Part shown: positions 1-6,354 of the stretch, in pieces
Position numbering within the stretch: the stretch's first letter is position 1
Layout: the number at the start of each line of letters is the position of its first letter
NCBI GenBank assembly: GCA_031273305.1
Contig: JAISSC010000030.1
Location: 1 to 6,888 of the forward strand
DNA length: 6,888 bases
Reading direction: 5' to 3'
From: Flavobacteriaceae bacterium
GTDB lineage: Bacteria > Bacteroidota > Bacteroidia > Flavobacteriales > Weeksellaceae
Notes under the pieces: model-generated
Database searches by the model: none
The model's input: only the letters and a program-made list of their open reading frames with translations
Told to the model about the DNA's origin: nothing
Made by a program: the position numbers and the translations under genes

Positions 1-1
1 A

Positions 2-115
2 TTGACTATTCCCGATTTAAGCGAATACGGCGTGGATGCAACGGACAGTATGGAAATAAAGCGGGCGTTGATGAAATCGGAAGTGATTTTAAAACAGATA
101 AACAATAACAATTAA
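2..115 (+). CDS. 3' end of an unrecognised protein (partial)
   Basis: The last 37 codons of a gene that enters from the left edge, ending at TAA 113-115. The visible peptide begins LTIPDLSEYGVDATDS and ends in a probable helix followed by four asparagines (ILKQINNNN). I chose this frame because its residue mix looks like ordinary protein, with an amphipathic C-terminal helix. Frame 1 is also open up to 106-108 but gives an Arg/Gly-rich peptide that looks less natural. I do not recognise the family from so short a tail. There is no signal for membrane insertion or secretion. The 92-base AT-rich gap that follows separates it from the secreted-protein/polysaccharide row, so it may belong to a different transcription unit. 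Confidence 0.55.
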   Translation: MTIPDLSEYGVDATDSMEIKRALMKSEVILKQINNNN

Positions 116-116
116 A

Positions 117-130
117 AATTACGAATTACG
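117..130 (+). repeat. Tandem AATTACG x2 in the intergenic gap
   Basis: Two perfect copies of the 7-mer AATTACG lie back to back, followed by AA, directly after the stop codon of the upstream gene and inside an A/T-only flank. The copy number is low. It may be a short member of an intergenic repeat family or simply AT-rich noise. The rest of the gap (131-207) is A-rich with no hairpin, no clear promoter box and no small gene that I can support. Confidence 0.45.
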
Positions 131-207
131 AAATAAAAAAAAATAATATAAACAGTAAGAACGTTGAATTTAGAACTTGAGAAAAAATAATAAAACAATT
201 AAAAAAT

Positions 208-2013
208 ATGGTCATGAAAAGATTAATTACTTTTTTAGTGGCAATCACTTTATTTGGAGGGTTAGCCTTAGGGGACGGCCTCCCGGCAGTGGTTGCAGGA
301 AATATGAAAATTGCCGATGGAGGCAATATGAAATCGAGTGGAGATGTGGTGGTAAAGGGGCAAATTACCAATGAAGGAACGATTACTTCTTCTTCGAGCA
401 CTCTTGCCACGAATGTTGTTGTAAAGACAGGAGGACATATCCTTAATAAAGGAACATTAATTTTAAATAAAATTACTTATGAATCTAATGATTCAGCAGA
501 TGGAACTCTCTTAAACTATAATAATGGTAAAGATGGTGGTGGCACAGTAACTTTTACGGATAATGGATCACTACCAGCAGTCGTATCCGTATCTAAAACT
601 TTTATCAAAGGTAAATTCTATGCTGTTTCCTTTCCTTTTGATGTAAAAGTAGGGGATATTAAGAAAATAGTTAATGGGTCGGAGTCTTCCGCAACGTTTG
701 ATGAAAATGGAAGCGGGGACTATTGGATACTTTATTATGATGCTAAGAAAAGAGCGGAAAGTGGCACGGTTACAGGTGATAATTGGTTATATATTGATAC
801 TGATCCTTCAGTAGTGGACGTTAATGACTATGTATTAAAAGCGGGTGTAGGGTATATGGTAAGGAGTGCTCAGGATGCTGATATTACTTTAATTTTCCCT
901 TCCAATGGTGGTACTGCAGCTGCGGGGAGTATCTATCCACAAAACAATAACCTTCCATTGACGGCCGGAGATAAAACAATAAAATTAGATTATCATCTTG
1001 GAGGTAAATTTACTGCAAATAATGGAGGATGGAGTATTTTAGGAGCGCAACAAACTGCCAGTTATCAAATAATAGACGGTAATCTAACTTTTACTGAAAA
1101 AAGTAAATATGGTACGAGTAATGAGCCGGTAAAGATATTTTATGTTTACAAGTATACTGTTGATTCCAACTCACCGAATGGGGGAGACGGTCAGTGGGAG
1201 CTACAAGAGATAGGTATAGACGATATTATATTATCTCCATTTTCGGTTTTTATGGCTCAACCAACAGAGCCTGAGGATGCAAGTCTGGGATTGAATATGA
1301 CTATTCATGTAGAGGGAGTCGGAGATTTAGCGCCTAGTTTTCGGTCAAATGAAGTCAAGCGGAATAGTCTGATTGAATTGATTTTGCAAGGAAATACCGG
1401 TTCTGACTGGTTAAGAATAAGAACATCTGACGATTCGTCGAATGCATATCGTGTGGGAGAAGATGCCATAAAAATATTTAAGGGATCTAACGCAACTTCG
1501 CCGGAATTTTATATGATGGTGGAAAATTCACCGATAGTGATCAATCGATTGCACTCTGTAAATGAAAATGAAGAAATTCCGGTAGGATTAATTACGAAAG
1601 AAAATGATACTTATACAATCGGTATCAGTAGATTAGATGGATTTGAAAATACGGATATCTATTTGATAGATAAGCTACTGAAGAAGGATCATAATTTACG
1701 GGACGGAGAGTATGCATTTGAATCAGGCAAGGCCAATACGGAAAATCGCTTTGCTTTGCGTATCGGTTCCGCTATTACCGGTTTACAACCCTCTGTTACT
1801 AACGATTTGATTATATATGCAGCCGACAACACGGCTTATGTCAAAAACCTGACAGAAGGAGATGAAGTCTCTATTTATAATGTTGCCGGTCAGTTGGTTA
1901 ACCATTCAAAAGCAACTTCCGCTGATCAAACCTACCGTTTACCGGGCTCCGGTGTCTATCTTGTGAAAGTAAAGGGCTCTAAAACAATTGTTTCCAAAAT
2001 AGTAAACAAATAA
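208..2013 (+). CDS. Secreted surface protein with T9SS type A sorting domain
   Basis: A 601-residue exported protein of unknown specific function. Residues 1-22 form a signal peptide: MVMKR, a hydrophobic core, then a likely cut after ALG. The second ATG at 214 (MKRLITF) is an equally good start. Residues 30-90 are Gly/Asn/Thr-rich with short repeated turns (QITNEGTIT, HILNKGTLI), suggesting stacked beta structure. Residues 130-380 contain a predicted beta region around KGKFYAVSFPFD. Residues 386-519 form a module often seen in Bacteroidetes surface proteins, with DWLRIR, EDAIKIF, PEFYM, EIPVGL, DIYLIDK and RFALRI. Residues 523-601 match the T9SS type A C-terminal domain: VSIYNVAGQLV, then GVYLVKVKG, ending in IVNK. 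By family knowledge such domains are recognised by the T9SS, cut off, and the protein is fixed to the surface, often through anionic LPS. A role as adhesin or surface-layer component is inference. It is separated by one base from the next gene. Confidence 0.9.
   Translation: MVMKRLITFLVAITLFGGLALGDGLPAVVAGNMKIADGGNMKSSGDVVVKGQITNEGTITSSSSTLATNVVVKTGGHILNKGTLILNKITYESNDSADGTLLNYNNGKDGGGTVTFTDNGSLPAVVSVSKTFIKGKFYAVSFPFDVKVGDIKKIVNGSESSATFDENGSGDYWILYYDAKKRAESGTVTGDNWLYIDTDPSVVDVNDYVLKAGVGYMVRSAQDADITLIFPSNGGTAAAGSIYPQNNNLPLTAGDKTIKLDYHLGGKFTANNGGWSILGAQQTASYQIIDGNLTFTEKSKYGTSNEPVKIFYVYKYTVDSNSPNGGDGQWELQEIGIDDIILSPFSVFMAQPTEPEDASLGLNMTIHVEGVGDLAPSFRSNEVKRNSLIELILQGNTGSDWLRIRTSDDSSNAYRVGEDAIKIFKGSNATSPEFYMMVENSPIVINRLHSVNENEEIPVGLITKENDTYTIGISRLDGFENTDIYLIDKLLKKDHNLRDGEYAFESGKANTENRFALRIGSAITGLQPSVTNDLIIYAADNTAYVKNLTEGDEVSIYNVAGQLVNHSKATSADQTYRLPGSGVYLVKVKGSKTIVSKIVNK
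1774..2010 (+). other. T9SS type A C-terminal sorting domain (within the 601-residue protein)
   Basis: Residues 523-601 of the protein begin ITGLQPS, continue with a strand rich in Tyr/Ala/Val, then the hallmark SIYNVAGQLV strand-turn-strand, then RLPGSGVYLVKV, and end with basic and aliphatic residues (SKIVNK). This order matches the Por secretion-system C-terminal sorting family (type A). It implies that the organism has a complete T9SS (PorU/PorV and partners) encoded elsewhere. Confidence 0.88.
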
Positions 2014-2014
2014 A

Positions 2015-2806
2015 ATGAGAATTTCTCTTTTAATATTATTATTATTTTTATCTTTTATCGTTTTTCCACAAACTAATGTAGAAAGTGGGGAGAGGGATGT
2101 ATTTAGGATATATTTGACAAAAAATACTTCTAAAGAAACAGTGAACGTAACCTTACGTGCTGATAATAATAGATTGAGTACTTTGGAAGCTGGTTATGAT
2201 GGTCAGATGGCTGATGGATCTAATCGATTTCATTTTTCGAGTTTATCTTCGGATAATTATAAGTTGATAGGAGATAGACGCTCTTATATAAAGGGAAAGT
2301 ATTATGTCGATTTTCCATTATATATGGAGTTGGATCCTTCTGAAAGTTATACATTCAGCGCTGCTCTTGCGGGTACGTCTATAGTGAATAATGCTGCAAC
2401 TATATTCCGGTTAATGGATACAGAAAATGAAAGTTTCATTAATTTATTAGAGAATTCCTATACTTTTACTACTCCTCAGGGAAATAAAGTGATTTATAAC
2501 GGAAATCGTTTTGTTGTAAGAATTTATGCAGCATGCATTTTTAAGAAGGATAATCCGGAAAATACAGTTTGGACAAATAGTAATAATTGGATAGGCGGAC
2601 TTGTACCCGGTTTGGGTACTGGGACTGTTGGGGAAATCGCCCGCATAAATAATTGTGCTATTATACCGGAAGGAGTAACGGTAACTCTTCCTGCATCAGT
2701 GAAATTAACGATAGGTTCGTTGCTCAGTGCTGGCGACCTTACTATTGAGGAAAATGCAGAGTTGACCGTCACAAATGAAACGAAAGTGTTGATTGTTAGT
2801 GAATGA
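2015..2806 (+). CDS. Exported beta-module protein lacking a sorting domain
   Basis: A 263-residue protein with a signal peptide (MRISLLILLLFLSFIVFPQ) but no Ala-X-Ala site and no lipobox cysteine, so the cut site is uncertain, probably near Pro18/Gln19. Residues 29-170 resemble, at the level of pattern, the module at 386-519 of the upstream protein: a start such as VFRIYLT, a run ending IFRLMDTE...SYTFTTPQG, and a close RFVVRI. Residues 186-263 begin WTNSNNWIGGLVPG and continue IIPEGVTVTLPAS and LTIEENAELTV, a repeat type common in Bacteroidetes surface proteins before a sorting domain. Here the protein stops at VLIVSE with no T9SS tail. Two cysteines (174 and 214) could pair. The start codon lies one base after the upstream stop, so translational coupling is likely. 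Two 60-base lines I counted (2101-2160 and 2221-2280) are 30% G+C, against 43% in one wzc-like line (4681-4740). The function is unknown; it may be a partner of the upstream protein. Confidence 0.8.
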   Translation: MRISLLILLLFLSFIVFPQTNVESGERDVFRIYLTKNTSKETVNVTLRADNNRLSTLEAGYDGQMADGSNRFHFSSLSSDNYKLIGDRRSYIKGKYYVDFPLYMELDPSESYTFSAALAGTSIVNNAATIFRLMDTENESFINLLENSYTFTTPQGNKVIYNGNRFVVRIYAACIFKKDNPENTVWTNSNNWIGGLVPGLGTGTVGEIARINNCAIIPEGVTVTLPASVKLTIGSLLSAGDLTIEENAELTVTNETKVLIVSE

Positions 2807-2843
2807 AATAAAATAAATTAATTGATAATAAAATACAAAGACA

Positions 2844-3125
2844 ATGAAAATAAAATTATTTGCTATAAGTTTAGGGTTGTTCTTATTCGCCTCGGTGAAT
2901 GTTTCTGCTCAAGGCCTTTATCAGAAATCAAACGAAAGTAATGAAGATATAGAAAGTAGCGGAAGCGAAAGTAGCGGAAGCGGTAGAGGTTTAAGACTTG
3001 ATAGACCTAAACCGGCAGAACCCGGAGAGCCTATCGGTGAAGGCATCTTAGTTCTCACTGCTTTAGCTGGAGGCTACGCAATTATAAAGAAAAGAAATAC
3101 CAAAAAAGGAGGATATGAGGCCTAA
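2844..3125 (+). CDS. Small exported protein with a PEP-CTERM-like C-terminal tail
   Basis: A 93-residue protein. Residues 1-22 are a signal peptide ending VSA, with Gln23 as the likely first mature residue. Residues 29-49 are Ser/Gly/Glu-rich low complexity, including a duplicated ESSGS. Residues 54-63 are Pro-rich (RPKPAEPGEP), followed by IGEG, a 14-residue hydrophobic run (68-81, including ALAGGY) and a basic end with KKR and KK. A signal peptide, a disordered linker and a Pro/Gly motif ahead of a short membrane segment and a basic cluster make the layout of exosortase/archaeosortase substrates. Bacteroidetes have PEP-CTERM-like variants of such tails, but I cannot place this in a named family by eye. 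The gene follows a 37-base AT-rich gap, and its last four codons overlap the start of the Wza-like gene, so the two are surely co-transcribed. It may be a processed surface or matrix peptide, or a small membrane-anchored accessory of polymer export. The function is unknown. Confidence 0.75.
   Translation: MKIKLFAISLGLFLFASVNVSAQGLYQKSNESNEDIESSGSESSGSGRGLRLDRPKPAEPGEPIGEGILVLTALAGGYAIIKKRNTKKGGYEA
2952..2981 (+). repeat. Perfect 15-bp tandem duplication coding for ESSGS twice
   Basis: The unit GAAAGTAGCGGAAGC occurs twice without mismatch, in frame, giving residues 37-46 of the small tail protein. The next base (G) also fits a third copy, after which the pattern decays. Because the unit is a multiple of three, gain or loss of copies would lengthen or shorten the Ser/Gly linker without breaking the frame. 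Confidence 0.9.
3021..3107 (+). other. Putative C-terminal sorting/anchor tail (residues 60-88 of the 93-residue protein)
   Basis: Visible order: PGEPIGEG, then the hydrophobic run ILVLTALAGGYAII, then KKRNTKK. The hydrophobic stretch is short for a free membrane span but typical in length for sortase-like recognition tails. Which enzyme, if any, processes it cannot be told from this window. Confidence 0.55.
3106..3114 (+). promoter_or_regulatory. Shine-Dalgarno-like AAGGAGG just before the Wza-like start
   Basis: AAGGAGG at 3106-3112 lies only two bases from the ATG at 3115, inside the last codons of the upstream small gene (Lys-Gly-Gly). That spacing is too tight for a standard site, and Bacteroidetes seldom depend on such sites. 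It may be chance from Lys/Gly codons, or it may help ribosomes that have just ended the upstream gene to restart. The start is nevertheless fixed by an in-frame stop at 3085-3087 and by the lipoprotein signal downstream. Confidence 0.3.
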
Positions 3126-3924
3126 TTCCTTATTTTTTTCGTTTTGCTTGTTGTTAATCGCTACGGCGTCATGTACTTCTTATAAAAAAGTACCTTATCT
3201 TCAAACCGGCAATCAAGCGGATGTCGATTTGCGTACTTTTTATAAGGAAAATACGGTTCGTTTTCAACCCGATGATATTTTGAGTATCATGGTGAATGTG
3301 ATGGGCGAACCGTCTGTTGCCTATGATTTCAATTTACCGCTTCAACCGGCCGCTACTCCTGAAAACAGCGACGGCTTTGTGAATCAGGGAATTGGGAGGC
3401 AAACTTACATGGTGAACAAGGAAGGCGAAATCGATTTTCCTATTTTGGGAGCAATAAAGGTATCCGGTTATACACAAGCTGAATTGGAACAGTACCTTAA
3501 AAAAACGCTTCGTACCTGGTTGAAAGAAGATCCTGTGATTACGGTTCGTTTGACGAATTTCAAAATATCCGTAATCGGGGAAGTCAATCGTCCGGGACAG
3601 TACGGCGTAGGTCGAGACCGGATCAATATACTGGAAGCCTTAGCCTTAGCTGGAGAAATGTCTATTGCCGGTAAGCGAGATGATGTGCAAGTGATTCGAG
3701 AAATGCCCAACGGCGACTTGAAAAGAGTAGTATTGGATATTAGTAAAGCAGAAATTGTGTCTTCGCCTTATTTTTACCTCCAACAAAACGATATTGTTTA
3801 TGTGGTTCCAAATAAAACGAGAGCGCGTTCTGCCGATATCGGAGCTCAAACCTCCATTATTTTTTCCGTCATTGGCGTGTTATTCTCTATAGCTAATATA
3901 ATTATTTCGCTTAACAACAGATAA
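3115..3924 (+). CDS. Wza-type polysaccharide export lipoprotein
   Basis: A 269-residue outer-membrane polysaccharide export protein of the Wza/BexD family, which forms the ring that passes capsule or exopolysaccharide across the periplasm and outer membrane. Residues 1-20 are a lipoprotein signal with the lipobox ATASC, Cys20 being the lipidated residue. Residues 48-146 are the polysaccharide export domain (FQPDDILSIMV, then VNKEGEIDFPILGAIKVSGYT, split here by eye into DILSIM and IDFPILG). Residues 150-195 form one SLBB domain (ISVIGEVNRPGQY, then ILEALALAG). Residues 218-232 show the usual LQQNDIVYVVP. Residues 248-266 form a hydrophobic C-terminal helix that could span the outer membrane, as the C-terminal helix of E. 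coli Wza does. At 269 residues with one SLBB it is shorter than E. coli Wza, as is usual in Bacteroidetes. The start overlaps the small tail-protein gene by 11 bases, and a six-base gap precedes the kinase gene, its expected partner. Confidence 0.95.
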   Translation: MRPNSLFFSFCLLLIATASCTSYKKVPYLQTGNQADVDLRTFYKENTVRFQPDDILSIMVNVMGEPSVAYDFNLPLQPAATPENSDGFVNQGIGRQTYMVNKEGEIDFPILGAIKVSGYTQAELEQYLKKTLRTWLKEDPVITVRLTNFKISVIGEVNRPGQYGVGRDRINILEALALAGEMSIAGKRDDVQVIREMPNGDLKRVVLDISKAEIVSSPYFYLQQNDIVYVVPNKTRARSADIGAQTSIIFSVIGVLFSIANIIISLNNR

Positions 3925-3930
3925 AAAGAA

Positions 3931-6321
3931 ATGGAAAACAGTAATCATCAGGATAGAAAACGCTATGCCGGTCGAGAGAAGGAAGTTGATTTTCAATGGT
4001 TTGTAGTGAAATTGTTTATACATGGAAAATGGTTTCTATTTTCTATTTTCACTTTTGTTCTCATCGGGTACATCTATTTGCGTTATGCAGTCCCTGTTTA
4101 CAACGTTCGGGCAAGTATTATCCTGAAAGACAGTCAGCGGGGCGGGTTGAGCAATAGCGAGCTTTCCATGTTTGAAAACATGAACATTTTGGAGAGCAAC
4201 AGCAATAATGTAGATAATGAGATAGAAGTTCTTCATTCCCGCAATTTGATAGAAAGTGTAGTGAAGGAACAAGAGCTTTACATCCGCTACATTGTCACGG
4301 GGCGTTTCAAAAATACCGAATTGTACGGCAATGCAAATAGTAAATATTATGTATCTTCACCGGTAAAGGTTTTTGCCGATACCAAAATAGTATCTTCTCT
4401 TCAATCGATGATGAGTCTTCATATTTCTCTTACCGATCAATCTACGGTTAAGGTAGATGGAGCCTATTGGGGTGAAGCATTTTCGAATGAATATACTTCT
4501 TTTCCGGCTGTTTTGGAAACACCTGTTGGGGAAATACTGTTATTGGCCGACGAAACGGTTGTTTTGGACAAAGAGTACCCTGTGGATGTAGTAATCGTTC
4601 CACCCTTGTGGATGGCTCTGCATTATACGGGTTTGTTGAATTTGGAGTTATCGGGTAAGTTAACAACGGTAGTTCAGATGTCGTTGCGGGAAACACACCG
4701 CAAACGAGGCGAAGATTTTTTGGTTAAATTGATTGAGATATACAATCGCGAGGCAATGGAAGATAAAAATAAAGCGGCGAGCAGCGCTTCCCGTTTTGTT
4801 TCCGACCGTTTGCATGGATTGGGGAATGATTTGTTTCTTGCAGAAAACGAACTGGAAGATTATAAACAAACCAATCATATTACCGATATCGATTATGAGT
4901 CTCGTCTCTACGTTTCGGAAGACAATGAATATGAGAAGAAACTGGTTGATATAGAAACGAAATTGCAGTTGCTTTCTTATTTGGAGGACGAAGTGTCGAA
5001 TACGAATAAAGAGCCTCAATATTTGCCTGCATCTTTTGGGGAGTTGAATCCGCCGTTGGGTGTTGCTCTTGAGAAGTACAACCGGTTTATTTCGGAAAAA
5101 GAACGGTTGATAGCTTATACCAATCCGGAAACGCCGATTGTAAAACGGGTAAATGAGCGTATTTCTTCCTTGCGAGACGATATTCTTACGAGTGTGAAAG
5201 CCATAAAATACAAGATGAATAAGCAAAAGCAAGAATATGAAAACATGGCAGATTCGTATGGAGGGGGCGTTCATGAAGTTCCGCGTCAAGAACGGGAGTT
5301 GCGGGAATTGGTTCGTCAACAGATGACGAAAGCCAATCTTTATGTTGACTTGCTTAAGCGGAAGGAAGAAATCGATTTGACATTGGCCGTTACGGTTCCG
5401 AGCGCTAAAATAGTAGAATCGCCTCTTGCTTCTAATGGTCCGGTTTCACCTCGTCGTACGTTGATTTACATGTTTTGTTTGTTAAGTGGCGTTGTGTTTC
5501 CTTTCATCGTTATTGCTATTCGTGAAATGATGAACTATAAGTTTAGCAGTGAAGAAGAAGTTCGCCGTTTTTCGGAAGTTCCCGTTGTGGTGTCGCTTCC
5601 TCTGATAAAAACAAAAGAACCTTTGGTGGTTACACCTCATGCTACGACGCCTATTGTAGAACATTTTCGTCTTTTGCGTACCAATTTGCAATTTATTTTG
5701 AATGCTCCGGAAAAAAAATCAATTCTGGTTACATCTACTATTAGCGGCGAGGGGAAAACATTCGTGTCTATCAATTTGGCGATGGCTTTTTCACTGAGAT
5801 ATAAAACATTGCTTGTCGGATTGGATATTCGCCGTCCGAAAATTAATGCTTATTTGGATTTACCGAAACAAGCGGGTTTGATTTCTTATCTGACAGGAGA
5901 CGAAACCAATGTCAACAAGTTGATTCATAAAAATGTAAAAGGCAGTAATCTGGACGTTTTGGTTTCTGGGATTATTCCCCCCAATCCAAATGAACTCTTG
6001 ATAGGAAAAGCAGTGGATGAATTATTTGCAACTATTCGGGAACAATACGATTACATAATTATCGACAGCTCCCCGGCAGGTAGTGTATCGGATGCTTTTT
6101 TGCTAAGCAGGGTATCTGATGTTACACTTTTTGTTGTAAGAAAAGATTATACTCCTAAGTCTGCTATTGCTTTGGTAAATAATATTTATATGGAAAAGAG
6201 ATTAAAAAACACTAATCTTGTGTTGAATGCGTTTAGTGACGGTAAAAAGAAACGTTATGGTTACGGTTATGGCTATGGCTACGGCTACGGCTACGGTTAC
6301 GGCTATAAATCAGAAGAATAA
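3931..6321 (+). CDS. Wzc-type polysaccharide co-polymerase / BY-kinase
   Basis: A 796-residue inner-membrane bacterial tyrosine kinase (BY-kinase) that controls chain length and export with the Wza-like protein encoded just upstream. In order: a cytoplasmic N-terminus; first membrane segment about 34-50, within a Wzz-type domain; a long periplasmic part with coiled-coil stretches about 290-470; a GNVR-type region from 450 (VPRQERELREL); a Pro-rich element 498-507; second membrane segment about 511-531; then the kinase. Kinase motifs: EX2RX2R at 577-583 (EHFRLLR), Walker A at 605-610 (SGEGKT, Lys609), Walker A' at 627-637 (LLVGLDIRRPK, Asp632), Walker B at 709-715 (IIIDSSP, Asp712). A basic patch KKKR leads to a Tyr-Gly tail at 776-792 with nine tyrosines, the expected autophosphorylation cluster. 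The usual first acidic residue of Walker A' is Gly630. Length and domain order fit Bacteroidetes members such as Porphyromonas Ptk1. No frameshift is seen. Confidence 0.95.
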   Translation: MENSNHQDRKRYAGREKEVDFQWFVVKLFIHGKWFLFSIFTFVLIGYIYLRYAVPVYNVRASIILKDSQRGGLSNSELSMFENMNILESNSNNVDNEIEVLHSRNLIESVVKEQELYIRYIVTGRFKNTELYGNANSKYYVSSPVKVFADTKIVSSLQSMMSLHISLTDQSTVKVDGAYWGEAFSNEYTSFPAVLETPVGEILLLADETVVLDKEYPVDVVIVPPLWMALHYTGLLNLELSGKLTTVVQMSLRETHRKRGEDFLVKLIEIYNREAMEDKNKAASSASRFVSDRLHGLGNDLFLAENELEDYKQTNHITDIDYESRLYVSEDNEYEKKLVDIETKLQLLSYLEDEVSNTNKEPQYLPASFGELNPPLGVALEKYNRFISEKERLIAYTNPETPIVKRVNERISSLRDDILTSVKAIKYKMNKQKQEYENMADSYGGGVHEVPRQERELRELVRQQMTKANLYVDLLKRKEEIDLTLAVTVPSAKIVESPLASNGPVSPRRTLIYMFCLLSGVVFPFIVIAIREMMNYKFSSEEEVRRFSEVPVVVSLPLIKTKEPLVVTPHATTPIVEHFRLLRTNLQFILNAPEKKSILVTSTISGEGKTFVSINLAMAFSLRYKTLLVGLDIRRPKINAYLDLPKQAGLISYLTGDETNVNKLIHKNVKGSNLDVLVSGIIPPNPNELLIGKAVDELFATIREQYDYIIIDSSPAGSVSDAFLLSRVSDVTLFVVRKDYTPKSAIALVNNIYMEKRLKNTNLVLNAFSDGKKKRYGYGYGYGYGYGYGYGYKSEE
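6256..6306 (+). repeat. TAYGGY hexamer repeat coding the Tyr-Gly kinase tail
   Basis: Nine TAT/TAC and eight GGT/GGC codons alternate strictly, giving (Tyr-Gly)8-Tyr at residues 776-792. All variation is at third positions, so the repeat is perfect in protein but not in DNA. Copy-number change would alter the number of phosphorylatable tyrosines while keeping the frame and the KSEE end. Confidence 0.95.
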
Positions 6322-6354
6322 ATTACAATAATTAAATAAAAAAAAAGAAAAATT

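Noticed and set aside
1..108. Frame 1 as the coding frame of the left-edge gene
   Set aside because: It is open to TAA 106-108 but gives an Arg/Gly/Cys-rich peptide (RFKRIRRGCNG). The frame ending at 115 looks more like a natural protein tail. The choice is not certain.
171..179. TAGAACTTG as a Bacteroides-type -7 promoter box (TAnnTTTG)
   Set aside because: Spacing and bases do not match the consensus, and no TTTG -33 partner sits at the right distance. The promoter of this row remains unlocated.
586..650. Shared FIKGKFY / YIKGKYY motif between the 601- and 263-residue proteins as homology
   Set aside because: The motifs fall in different modules (about residue 132 in one, about 92 in the other) with no extended similarity around them, so chance is likely. 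The better match between the two proteins is the C-terminal end of the 386-519 module.
4660..5319. A 219-codon open frame on the reverse strand inside the kinase gene
   Set aside because: It lies opposite a clearly conserved coding frame, its product is rich in Phe, Ile, Arg and Gln with no recognisable domain, and it has no plausible leader. It is a shadow of the + strand gene, as are the other reverse frames.
6256..6306. On/off phase variation of the kinase through the Tyr-Gly repeat
   Set aside because: The unit is six bases, so copy changes cannot shift the frame. Only tail length could vary.
6322..6354. Terminator between the kinase and barrel genes
   Set aside because: The gap is A-rich with a run of nine A bases, but there is no GC-rich inverted repeat and no T-run on the + strand.
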